This document shows positions 50,467 to 57,500 of a stretch of DNA of 64,000 bases, one piece after another (position 1 is the first letter of the stretch; every line of letters begins with the position of its first letter). The notes under the pieces were generated by a model, which had not been told where the DNA came from, did no database searches, and was given only the letters and a program-made list of their open reading frames with translations. Both the position numbers and the translations under genes were made by a program. Origin of the DNA: Mucilaginibacter cryoferens (GTDB lineage: Bacteria > Bacteroidota > Bacteroidia > Sphingobacteriales > Sphingobacteriaceae); assembly GCF_014205845.1 (NCBI RefSeq), contig NZ_JACHCR010000003.1, positions 320,281 through 384,280 of the forward strand. The letters are read 5' to 3'.

Positions 50467-51023
50467 TGGACGTAAGTAGCTTATTTTCTGGAGTTGATAA
50501 TCTTTTCAAGTTCTTGTTTATAGGGGGGCTGGTTATGCTGTTGACATCTATGTTCTATCCCTTGCAAAAAGAGCAAGAATTAGATATTGAAATTAACAGT
50601 TATAATAAAGAAGTAAAATTACTCAATCGGGAATTAGGTGAATTGCGACTAGATGTTTCTAAATTAAATAAGTCATCTAGTGAAATATTAGCGGAATTAA
50701 GAACCTTAAAGCAAGGTGAACGAACCAAGAGCAAGCTCAAAAAGAGTTCAATAACTAAGCAAATAAAAGACATAAAAGCGAACTTCAAAACTAATTATGA
50801 TAGCTTATATAAAAGGAAGCAAACTACCGAGATCAAAGAAATAGTTTTGGACTTTAACAAGTCGAAAATTATACTTCTTAAGAAGTACTCTGATTCTTAT
50901 GGTGACTATACATCAAAACTTACTTGGTGGGGAATCGCTTTCATTGTAATTGGGTTGGTTGGATGGATCATCTCTACGATAACCGCTGAACTACTAAAAA
51001 TTAAAGAGCTTAAAAAGCCATAA
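50466..51023 (+). CDS. Two-TM coiled-coil membrane protein, partner of the EVE-like protein
   Basis: 185 residues. TM1 at about 13-30 (LFKFLFIGGLVMLLTSMF), a long charged coiled coil (about 33-145; EINSYNKEVKLLNRELGELR, SEILAELRTLKQGE), and TM2 at about 155-173 (WWGIAFIVIGLVGWIIST), with a short polar tail. No catalytic motif. Its start overlaps the EVE-like gene stop. A membrane effector or sensor partner is inferred from coupling and layout, as in other abortive-infection-like pairs. Confidence 0.6.
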   Translation: MDVSSLFSGVDNLFKFLFIGGLVMLLTSMFYPLQKEQELDIEINSYNKEVKLLNRELGELRLDVSKLNKSSSEILAELRTLKQGERTKSKLKKSSITKQIKDIKANFKTNYDSLYKRKQTTEIKEIVLDFNKSKIILLKKYSDSYGDYTSKLTWWGIAFIVIGLVGWIISTITAELLKIKELKKP

Positions 51024-51325
51024 TGTGCTTTGCAACAAATCTTAGTGCCATGCTTTTCGCTTCATTTTTATCGTAACATTAGATAAGGCGAATGTCTACC
51101 GAAAAATCAAACCTATCGGTTTGATGCTGCATTTAATTTCACAACTGCGCGCGTTGGCGAAATATTATAGCACTTGTAAAATTAAATGCAGCACGTTAAA
51201 ATTACATTTGATGCATCGACTACAAGAATTATCTACATTGTAACAAAGAACGGATTAATTGAGTTGATTTTATAACCACATCAAACTTACCTACTCATAC
51301 ATGCTAATATTATAATCTGCTATCT
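51024..51325. other. 302-bp gap with long inverted repeat
   Basis: Holds the two stems at 51106-51193. The remaining sequence is AT-rich; no gene is seen. Confidence 0.45.
51106..51193. other. Structured element: hairpin plus 15-bp perfect inverted repeat
   Basis: ATCAAACC/GGTTTGAT (51106-51125, loop TATC) is followed by TGCTGCATTTAATTT (51125-51139) and AAATTAAATGCAGCA (51179-51193). The 39-nt loop holds CAAC/GTTG around a GCGCGC core. Confidence 0.6.
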
Positions 51326-52066
51326 ATGAAAGCTTATTTAGATACAAACATTATATCAGCAATAGAAGACGGCGAATATAGCTTAGATAAAATAATCAAG
51401 ATAGATAAGAGCATTGTGCAATTTCCTTATTCTGCGGCTCACATACAAGAAGCAAGTAACATAAGTGGAACTGAAAGGGTTTTAAGTCGGCTTGAAACTA
51501 TTCGTGAGATTTCGAAATATAACTATTTATATCATGAAGTTGCAACAAGAAATGTAATAACAACTTTAGCCGATCCCATAGATGTTTGGGAAACTATTCA
51601 CGAAGTGTCAATTGGTAAATTAGCTATTGGTTTGTTCACTAATCTATTCCCGCATGATGTTAGAAACCAAATAATCATAGACCTCGGAATAGATATAAAT
51701 AGAATAAACAACTATACCCCCACAGAGGTCATAGATCATTTGAACCTTAAAATAAAAACATTTCATGATGTTAGCATGATGGGTTTGATTGATCAAGCTA
51801 TAGGTTTATTTCCTGATAGCAGCAATTTTGGATTACATAATAAGATGGCGGGAATGCTAGAGTTGACAGACATGCTTGGATATTGGAAAGATAGACAAAC
51901 CGACAAATCGAACACAGCGCGATTTTGGGATGCAAACCATTGTTACTATGCCACAGCCTGCGACTATTTTATATCCGATGATAAGAGGAATCGATATAAG
52001 GCGAGAGTTGTGTACGAGATATACAATCAAAGAACTATTGTTATATCTTCTGACGGAAAACCATAA
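51326..52066 (+). CDS. PIN-domain-like protein
   Basis: 246 residues. The N-terminus MKAYLDTNIISAIED carries the first PIN-domain Asp, AAHIQEASNIS a second acidic residue, and the C-terminal FWDANHCYYATACDYFISDD the later acidic residues, all expected for a metal-dependent ribonuclease fold. A helical insertion (about 60-170) is longer than in VapC toxins (typically about 130 residues). No antitoxin is adjacent, so it is not a plain VapBC pair. It sits between the EVE-like pair and the DUF262-HNH gene, in a run of defence-type genes. Confidence 0.7.
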   Translation: MKAYLDTNIISAIEDGEYSLDKIIKIDKSIVQFPYSAAHIQEASNISGTERVLSRLETIREISKYNYLYHEVATRNVITTLADPIDVWETIHEVSIGKLAIGLFTNLFPHDVRNQIIIDLGIDINRINNYTPTEVIDHLNLKIKTFHDVSMMGLIDQAIGLFPDSSNFGLHNKMAGMLELTDMLGYWKDRQTDKSNTARFWDANHCYYATACDYFISDDKRNRYKARVVYEIYNQRTIVISSDGKP

Positions 52067-52274
52067 ACGTGTACAAGTTAATCAGATATAGTTACCAGTT
52101 ATTGTTTATATGATAAGGTAATTATATATTTATCAGCATCATCATTAACTAGTCTTATTACGTACACAATTAGAATATTACCTTTTTTATAATCTTTGAC
52201 TGATTATGAATCCACTACACTATTGTGCGCATCTTTATATTTAAAAGAATAAATAAACAACCTAATATAATCAC

Positions 52275-53642
52275 ATGGAAGAAACTAAAATAGCCGACGA
52301 ATTAGAAGAAGAAATTTTGTTTGACGACGATAATGATGACGATGAACCTGATTTAGGTGAGAACTTATCAACTAAAATCTATACAGAGCAAGGCGATCCA
52401 GAGATAGATGGACTATACCAAAGATGGAAGAGGGGAAAGCTAGATGTTCAACCAGATTTTCAACGCTACTTCGTATGGGATATCGTTAAAAGTAGTAAGT
52501 TGTTAGAATCAGCATTACTTGATATCCCATTACCGGTAGTTTATCTTACTGAAGAAATGGACGGAAAGATTTATGTTATCGACGGTCAACAAAGGCTAAC
52601 CTCATTTTTTGCCTTTATTGATGGATTGTTTCCAGACAAAAAAGGAAAGCCTTTCAAACTCTCAGGGCTGAAAGTTTTGAAAGAATACCAAGGAAAACTG
52701 TTTGCTCAGTTACCAGAAGATGTACAGGATCAAATCCGATACTGTAAAATAAGAACAATTACATTTAAAAAGGAGTCTAACCCTAACTTAAAATTCGAAA
52801 TATTTGAACGGCTAAATACCGGATCCGTTCCGTTGAATACCCAAGAATTAAGGAATTGCATATATCGTGGCTCTTTTAATAATCTTCTTAAAGAACTCGC
52901 TGCGGAAAAAGACTTTCTTGACCTTCTAGGTCTTAAACAACCTGATAGGCGAATGAAAGATGTTGAATTAGTCTTAAGGTTTTGTTCCTTCTATCACAAT
53001 ACTCATATAAATTATAAGTCACCTATAAAGAATTTCCTTAACAACGAAATTACTCGATTTGTAAATATCTCTGATAGAGACGCTGAACAATTAAGGCAGG
53101 CTTTTAAAAAAGCAATTTCGATTATTAAATCCTTATTTGCCGAAAATGCCTTTAAACGTTACTACAAAGGCACTGAATCGAACCCTGATGGATATTGGGA
53201 AAGATCAAGATTCAACACATCTTTATATGACATATTAATGGATTCGTTTGCTAGAGCAGAAAAGACTTCTGTGTATCCAAAGTTAGATGCAATCAGAGAA
53301 GCATTTATAAATTTAATGACAACCGACGACGAGTTTATTGACGCGATAGAAATCGGAACAAGCGAAGAACGAAAAGTAGTTAGGCGTTTTGACAAATGGC
53401 GGAACACTCTTAATAATATTATAGGTGAGCGAACAACCCAACCTCGTTGCTTTTCGTTTAGCCTAAAAGAACAGCTATATTCAACAAATAGTACTTGTCA
53501 AATCTGCGGTAATAACATAGCCAATATAGACGATGCAGCCGTTGATCACATTGAACAATATTGGTTAGGGGGTAAGACGATTCCCGAAAACGCAAGACTT
53601 ACACATAGATATTGCAATGCTGCTAGACCTCGAAAAGAGTAG
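52275..53642 (+). CDS. DUF262-HNH (GmrSD-like) nuclease
   Basis: 455 residues. The acidic N-terminus (LEEEILFDDDNDDDEPDLGE) is followed by DUF262 (about 45-290), with QPDFQRYFVWD and the catalytic-type IDGQQRLTSFFAFID (about 101-115). The C-terminus is an HNH/zinc-finger nuclease: STCQICGNNI (two Cys), AAVDHIEQYWLGG (His/Asp), then RLTHRYCNAAR. This is the GmrSD/type IV restriction layout in a single chain; members cleave modified phage DNA, usually NTP-dependently. It ends at a 19-bp-stem terminator. It is the clearest defence gene of the island. Confidence 0.82.
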   Translation: MEETKIADELEEEILFDDDNDDDEPDLGENLSTKIYTEQGDPEIDGLYQRWKRGKLDVQPDFQRYFVWDIVKSSKLLESALLDIPLPVVYLTEEMDGKIYVIDGQQRLTSFFAFIDGLFPDKKGKPFKLSGLKVLKEYQGKLFAQLPEDVQDQIRYCKIRTITFKKESNPNLKFEIFERLNTGSVPLNTQELRNCIYRGSFNNLLKELAAEKDFLDLLGLKQPDRRMKDVELVLRFCSFYHNTHINYKSPIKNFLNNEITRFVNISDRDAEQLRQAFKKAISIIKSLFAENAFKRYYKGTESNPDGYWERSRFNTSLYDILMDSFARAEKTSVYPKLDAIREAFINLMTTDDEFIDAIEIGTSEERKVVRRFDKWRNTLNNIIGERTTQPRCFSFSLKEQLYSTNSTCQICGNNIANIDDAAVDHIEQYWLGGKTIPENARLTHRYCNAARPRKE

Positions 53643-53680
53643 TCCGAATTAAATGACAGGGTATTTCCATACAAGCGATC

Positions 53681-53725
53681 AACACAAACGCCAGGCTTAA
53701 TCTTAATAAGCTTGGCGTTTGTGTT
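53681..53725 (+). terminator. 19-bp-stem terminator after the DUF262-HNH gene
   Basis: AACACAAACGCCAGGCTTA (53681-53699) pairs with TAAGCTTGGCGTTTGTGTT (53707-53725), one G-U pair, loop of 7. Confidence 0.85.
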
Positions 53726-53727
53726 AC

Positions 53728-53919
53728 ATGCTTGTCAGAAAGGTAACTTTCATCATTGGAAACACGCTCAAACGGATTGGTAAAGAGGAGATAGACTTAA
53801 CTATAACTGTGAGACACGAGGTTTCAGAATTTAACTATTGGCGTACTTGCTACATAGGTAAACACTACAACCCCAAGAAAATGTCGTTGCTGACAAGGAA
53901 AAAGAACGACTGGCTGTAA
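53728..53919 (+). CDS. Possible small basic protein
   Basis: 63 codons from ATG 53728 (MLVRKVTFIIGNTLKRIGKE, ending KKNDWL), just after the terminator stem. Basic, no recognised family. It ends just before a strong hairpin (53942). It may be a real small gene or chance; codon pattern gives no clear answer. Confidence 0.3.
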   Translation: MLVRKVTFIIGNTLKRIGKEEIDLTITVRHEVSEFNYWRTCYIGKHYNPKKMSLLTRKKNDWL

Positions 53920-53941
53920 TTGAAGAGGGGTAAAAACAATA

Positions 53942-53966
53942 AAAGCCACAATAAAATTGTGGCTTT
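53942..53966. terminator. Hairpin terminator near the right end
   Basis: AAAGCCACAAT (53942-53952) pairs with ATTGTGGCTTT (53956-53966), loop AAA. A/T ends on both sides make it bidirectional. Confidence 0.75.
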
Positions 53967-53972
53967 ATGTGA

Positions 53973-53999
53973 CAAGCCAGGGATTCGAACCCTCCTTAC
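53973..53999 (-). other. tRNA T-arm-like relic
   Basis: Minus-strand GGAGGGTTCGAATCCCTGG has the universal T-loop TTCGAAT in a 4-5-bp stem, followed by CTTGTCACA. No anticodon or D-arm precedes it, so it is not a tRNA. It may be an old attachment-site remnant. Confidence 0.4.
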
Positions 54000-54572
54000 A
54001 TCCATGGTGGTTTAGTCTCATTATTTACTCTCTAAAACTGTTGCAAGAGCTGTCGCAAAGTAAGGCTTGTCCGCCAACGTGAGTAATCAATCCAGGTAGT
54101 GTAAACAGTAACCAAGTAAACATTAAATGAACGCTGATTTTGTAAATTATATCTTTCATATTATCAAATTTAAACGAGTTAATAAATAGGTCTGACAAGA
54201 ATATAACAACAATTTCGAGCAAATGCAGAGATTTCAAATAACCGATCCAATGAATATCTTAATATCATTAGTTGACTACAAACATAAGAAAAATATGAAG
54301 GGGTGACATATAATTATTCAGCAAAGTTAGGCGTGAGCCGGAAACACAGTGCAAGGAATTTCCGACATAAACACAGCCCTACACTTCGCCCTTCATTTAT
54401 TTCGTTCCTCCTTGCCTTTAGTTCCGGCATAAGCCTGTGTTGGCTTTATAATTATTTAATCACTTAATCTTTAACTTATGACAGCAATGCAGGAATATCA
54501 ATTAGGCCTACCTACCCTACTAAATAAAAATAGATTTGATAAGGCTTTTACTTAAATGCCAACTTCTATATA

Positions 54573-54610
54573 TTTGTCCTCCTTAACGATTTGTACACTT
54601 TGTTGTACTC
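54573..54610. promoter_or_regulatory. Right-end integrase arm-type repeats
   Basis: TTTGTCCTC (54573-54581), TTTGTACAC (54590-54598) and GTTGTACTC (54602-54610). The last two are 12 bp apart, as are the TTTGTACTC pair at the left end. Confidence 0.55.
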
Positions 54611-54669
54611 TTTTAAAGTTAAGGTTGTTTTGACAGATTTATTTACTTAATTATTAACCCGGCTTAGGG

Positions 54670-54699
54670 TTTGTAAAGTACAATAGAGCAGTAGTTTAC
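54670..54699 (+). promoter_or_regulatory. Island-supplied promoter for tRNA-Pro (candidate)
   Basis: TTTG (54670-54673), 18-bp spacer, TAGTTTAC (54692-54699; consensus TAnnTTTG, two mismatches), 29 bp before the tRNA 5' end. The original promoter stayed at 39841. Confidence 0.45.
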
Positions 54700-54725
54700 G
54701 TACAAAGTAAACAGTTCAGATGTAA

Positions 54726-54768
54726 TTCGGGATGTAGCGTAGCCCGGTATCGCGCCAGCATGGGGTGC
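54726..54768. repeat. attR: 43-bp direct repeat inside tRNA-Pro
   Basis: Identical to attL 39920-39962. It covers the tRNA 5' end through the 3' half of the anticodon arm; the tRNA continues with TGGAGGTCGG. Confidence 0.93.
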
Positions 54769-54801
54769 TGGAGGTCGGAAGTTCGAATCTTCTCATCCCG
54801 A
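54728..54801 (+). tRNA. tRNA-Pro (anticodon GGG)
   Basis: Acceptor CGGGATG/CATCCCG, D-arm with AGCCCGGTA, anticodon stem CCAGC/GCTGG with loop ATGGGGT (anticodon GGG), T-arm with TTCGAAT, discriminator A at 54801. It is the island's integration target. The 5' 41 nt now come from the island side and the 3' part is native. Confidence 0.95.
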
Positions 54802-54817
54802 CTAGAAGAGAAGTAAT

Positions 54818-54866
54818 AAAGAGCATATTTGAACGGTTTTATTGGCCATTTGAATATGCTCTTTTT
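54818..54866 (+). terminator. Terminator of tRNA-Pro
   Basis: AAAGAGCATATT (54818-54829) pairs with AATATGCTCTTT (54853-54864), followed by T2. It is 17 bp after the tRNA. Confidence 0.8.
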
Positions 54867-54896
54867 TATCCCCCCTCAATTATTCAAGGGCCTGCA

Positions 54897-55322
54897 TTAA
54901 TGCTTCGGGATGATATTAATCAACTGGGGGTTATTAATATATATCTCAGGGTCTTTGTTTTCTTTATCAGCTACTACAATACCGCCAACCATAATGGTTT
55001 TGCCGTCCACATCATCTGCTTTTAATGCCGCTAATGCTTTCCCGTAAACAATAATAGTTAAAGCCTGATTAGGATAAATTCCTCCCACAGCCAATAACTC
55101 CAGTGTATCCACCATTTTGTGAGCATAAACTACATCAATAATTCTAACATACTTTCCACTATAAAGCGCAACATCTTTTAATTTGATTAATGGAACCGGG
55201 TTTTCTACAATATGTGAAACTTTGGGTGGCGAGGCGCTTACATCAGCCTTAGTGACGCTATCTTGCGCATGGGAAGCCTGGTAAGAAAAAAATAAAATCA
55301 GGATAAGAGCTACGTACTTCAT
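54897..55322 (-). CDS. Secreted OB-fold-like protein of unknown function
   Basis: 141 residues with a signal peptide (MKYVALILILFFSYQASHAQ). The core reads LKDVALYSGKYVRIIDVVYA, LELLAVGGIYPNQALTIIVY and DDVDGKTIMVGGIVVAD, a five-strand alternation that resembles small OB-fold exported proteins (DUF-type). This is a structural guess, not a family assignment. Convergent with tRNA-Pro and outside the island. Confidence 0.65.
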   Translation of the reverse strand: MKYVALILILFFSYQASHAQDSVTKADVSASPPKVSHIVENPVPLIKLKDVALYSGKYVRIIDVVYAHKMVDTLELLAVGGIYPNQALTIIVYGKALAALKADDVDGKTIMVGGIVVADKENKDPEIYINNPQLINIIPKH

Positions 55323-55630
55323 ATGCCGAATTTACTGTTTTGGAGGCATAATTCGAGTTCCAGATCCGGCATTATAAATTCAAGGTATTATAGCTGTTAT
55401 AAAATCAGCTCCCTGGATGTTCCGGGCTCAATTCCTTCTGGAAAGAAACCAAGATCGGCTTTTCAGTATAAATTATGCGGTAGGCTTTCCTCTTTAATTG
55501 ACATTTAACTTTAAAAACAGGCGATCTAAACCTATAGGCAAGTAATTGCGTACAAATAACATATAAGCCTTTTTCAGGAAAACATTTCTGAAAAAATTTA
55601 CCATTTGTAACCGTAAAGCACTTATCGCTA
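55323..55630. other. 308-bp divergent intergenic region
   Basis: Contains a hairpin TTTTTCAG/CTGAAAAA (about 55570-55596) just before the PAS gene. No gene is seen. Confidence 0.35.
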
Positions 55631-56047
55631 ATGAGTTTTTTAAATGATCCGCTGTTCAAGGCCTTGTTTTTTACAGATACGCCACGGATAATATTAAAAG
55701 CGGATGCGCCAAACTTTACTATACTAACCTATAACGACGCGTATATGAGGGCAACATATACCCATTATAGAAACATTGTAGGTTGGTATCTTTGGGAAGC
55801 TTTCGATCCTAAAAACGCGTGTAGCGATAACGATAAGTTTTTACTTGATGCGCTTACCCGGGCCGCGGTAAACAACGAAACCATCGTAACGCCCCCTTTT
55901 CACTATAATATCCCCTCGGCAAACCCAGGCGAAATGATGGAGAGCTGGTGGCAGTTAGACATTATTCCGGTTTTGGGGAGAAGCGAAAAACCGGCCTATT
56001 TGCTGGTAACAACCAACAATATTACCGGCAAAATATTAAATCAATAA
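55631..56047 (+). CDS. Stand-alone PAS-domain protein
   Basis: 138 residues that are almost entirely one PAS domain: PRIILKADAPNFTILTYNDA (about 18-37), NIVGWYLWEAFDP (about 48-60), LLDALTRAAVNNETIVTPPF, then WWQLDIIPVLGRSEKPAYLL and a final VTTNNITGKI. In Bacteroidota this pattern is usually the N-terminal sensor of a histidine kinase; here it stops right after the domain, so it may be a truncated kinase or a free sensor. No kinase frame follows downstream. Confidence 0.75.
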   Translation: MSFLNDPLFKALFFTDTPRIILKADAPNFTILTYNDAYMRATYTHYRNIVGWYLWEAFDPKNACSDNDKFLLDALTRAAVNNETIVTPPFHYNIPSANPGEMMESWWQLDIIPVLGRSEKPAYLLVTTNNITGKILNQ

Positions 56048-56567
56048 AGTAAATCGCTATTACTTGTGCCTGCGTAAATAACCGTAATAAAGGAACATTA
56101 GTTTGTTCTTCGTCGATAGATTTGCGCTATTCATCGAGGCTTATTTCAGTTTAGTTTAGGTTGTTGTAAGTTAGCAGTGCAAATCGGGGGCATAGCCCCT
56201 ATTGTGATAAGGTTTAGGTAAAAGCCTCTGAGCTGCGAGAGCAAAGAGGCTTTTTTTAAAACCAGGGATTCGATTCTAAGCCCGCTCACCATAACAGCAT
56301 ACCCCGAAACAAAATAATCAAGCATCACATTACGCTGCATTTCCGCTTATCAATACCATAGTTTTACATCAATGAAACTATACACTAAAAAAATGGTTTG
56401 CAGGTGGCTTATAAGCCATCTAGAAAAAAACACGGGGATGTAATTTATACGATTGTAAATAGGGAAGCCGTTGGAACGATTCCAAATCCCGCCTGCCTTA
56501 TAACAACAAAGCAGAATCTGATAAACTAAAAGGGCAAATGCTTAGGATAATAGTAAGTAACTAAACC
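56048..56567. other. 520-bp intergenic region with small-RNA-like locus
   Basis: Holds the candidate RNA copy B (56186-56257). The segment CCAGGGATTCGATTC at 56262-56276 resembles a tRNA T-arm relic. The rest is AT-rich without visible genes. Confidence 0.4.
56186..56257 (+). ncRNA. Candidate small RNA, copy B
   Basis: A hairpin GGGGC/GCCCC (56187-56199, loop ATA), then the identical 19-nt core ATTGTGATAAGGTTTAGGT (56201-56219) and a terminator AAAGCCTCT/AGAGGCTTT (56221-56253) with T7. Same order as copy A at 29228-29303; stems differ in sequence but not in position. Confidence 0.5.
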
Positions 56568-56798
56568 TTACATCCTAAATCGCAAAGAAACCGACCGGCC
56601 AAGGGCCTGTGCCAATTCGGGATCTATCAAGGGGCCATCGCCCTGTTGAATCCATACGCTGCGTTCGTCTTTCTGAAGGGTAATTGTTTCGCCATTCAAT
56701 AAAATTTCGAGCTCGCTGGTAGCCTTATTTATTGGCGATGTATTGATCTGATACACATGATCTGTATCGTTGTACGTTATTCTAAGTGGCAATCCCAT
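56568..56798 (-). CDS. Small conserved-looking hypothetical protein
   Basis: 76 residues, soluble: MGLPLRITYNDTDHVYQINT, then SELEILLNGETITLQKDERS and LAQALGRSVSLRFRM. It looks like a small all-beta protein ending in a helix and carries a coding-like pattern, but I cannot name it. Upstream of it on the same strand is the response regulator, 131 bp away. Confidence 0.6.
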   Translation of the reverse strand: MGLPLRITYNDTDHVYQINTSPINKATSELEILLNGETITLQKDERSVWIQQGDGPLIDPELAQALGRSVSLRFRM

Positions 56799-56929
56799 CT
56801 GTGTCTTCTCTCCGGGTAAATATACAAATCCAACAGCCTAATAAAACACAAACATGGCACAAACAATTTTTATTTATGATAATACACTAATAAACAACAC
56901 ATTAAAAAACAACTCAAAACAACAGTTAA

Positions 56930-57295
56930 CTACGCAGCTAGCTGACATTCTATCTTTTCAATCAGGTTTTTGATATCGAACGGCTTGTACAACACATCAT
57001 TGGGGGCACCATTTTGGGTTAAAGATTGATCAATATCATCACTCTCAGAGCAAATAATAACCGGCAGCGCTTTAGTCTCGCTATTAAGCTTTATCAGCTT
57101 ACAAATATCCCGGCCATCCATCCCCGGTAAAAACACATCAAGGATCACCAGATCGGGGTGACTGGCTTTAATATCGTTAAATATGTTTTGGCCATCGTTA
57201 AACGATACCACATCATAACCATTGCTATTTAAAATATAGGTCATTACCTCTATCATCAACTCATTGTTGTCAACTATCAATATTTTCTTTGTCAT
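56930..57295 (-). CDS. Single-domain response regulator
   Basis: 121 residues from ATG 57295 (MTKKILIVDNNELMIEVMTY); the longer frame from 57325 was rejected. The receiver domain has IVDNNE (acidic pocket; Asp plus Asn where two acidic residues are common), LVILDVFLPGMDG with the phospho-accepting Asp (about 53), and LYKPFD with the conserved Lys (about 104). No output domain, so it acts by protein contact or in a phosphorelay. No kinase is adjacent. Confidence 0.9.
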   Translation of the reverse strand: MTKKILIVDNNELMIEVMTYILNSNGYDVVSFNDGQNIFNDIKASHPDLVILDVFLPGMDGRDICKLIKLNSETKALPVIICSESDDIDQSLTQNGAPNDVLYKPFDIKNLIEKIECQLAA

Positions 57296-57435
57296 GTTAT
57301 TTTCCCTCCCTTCATCATAACACATACAAAGCGCATGCCATTGATTAACTTACAGTTAAATCCAATTATCTCCAAGCAAAAGATGTACTAATTGTAATAC
57401 CATTTTAACATATTTAACAATAATTGCCCCTCACT

Positions 57436-57470
57436 TTTGGGCTGTAAGTAGATGAGTTTTACTACATTTG
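57436..57470 (+). promoter_or_regulatory. Promoter of the LacI-family gene
   Basis: -33 TTTG (57436-57439), 23-bp spacer, perfect -7 TACATTTG (57463-57470), 30 bp upstream of the ATG. Confidence 0.65.
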
Positions 57471-57500
57471 GCTTCAATAAACCGATTTTAATAAGGCATA

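Larger units (their letters stand above)
54000..54725. other. Non-coding right end of the island
   Basis: 726 bp with no convincing gene. Nested helices: GCCGGAA (54337-54343) with TTCCGGC (54422-54428), CAAGGA (54352-54357) with TCCTTG (54409-54414), and AACACAG (twice) with CTGTGTT (54435-54441). CGGAAA/TTTCCG (54339-54364) is a competing local hairpin. Then come arm-type repeats and a promoter for tRNA-Pro. Confidence 0.45.
39920..54768 (+). mobile_element. 14.8-kb integrated genomic island in tRNA-Pro(GGG)
   Basis: Bounded by perfect 43-bp direct repeats of the tRNA-Pro 5' half, with a tyrosine integrase next to the left end and matched arm-type repeats inside both ends. Composition is clearly more AT-rich than the flanking backbone, and most products are unrecognised or defence-like. 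No relaxase, coupling protein, conjugation or phage structural gene is seen, so it is not self-transmissible as read. It could be mobilised by a helper or be a passive integrative element. Confidence 0.92.

Noticed and set aside
54025..54237. 70-codon minus-strand frame with hydrophobic stretches
   Set aside because: Lies in the AT-rich right end of the island, has no coding-like pattern or convincing start, and no recognised family.
39910..54350. Shared 11-mer GGAAACACAGT at 39910-39920 and 54340-54350
   Set aside because: Too short to carry weight, not at matching distances from the att cores, so probably chance.
39963..54725. Prophage or conjugative element interpretation of the island
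   Set aside because: No capsid, tail, terminase, relaxase, VirD4 or Tra-type product can be recognised among its genes.
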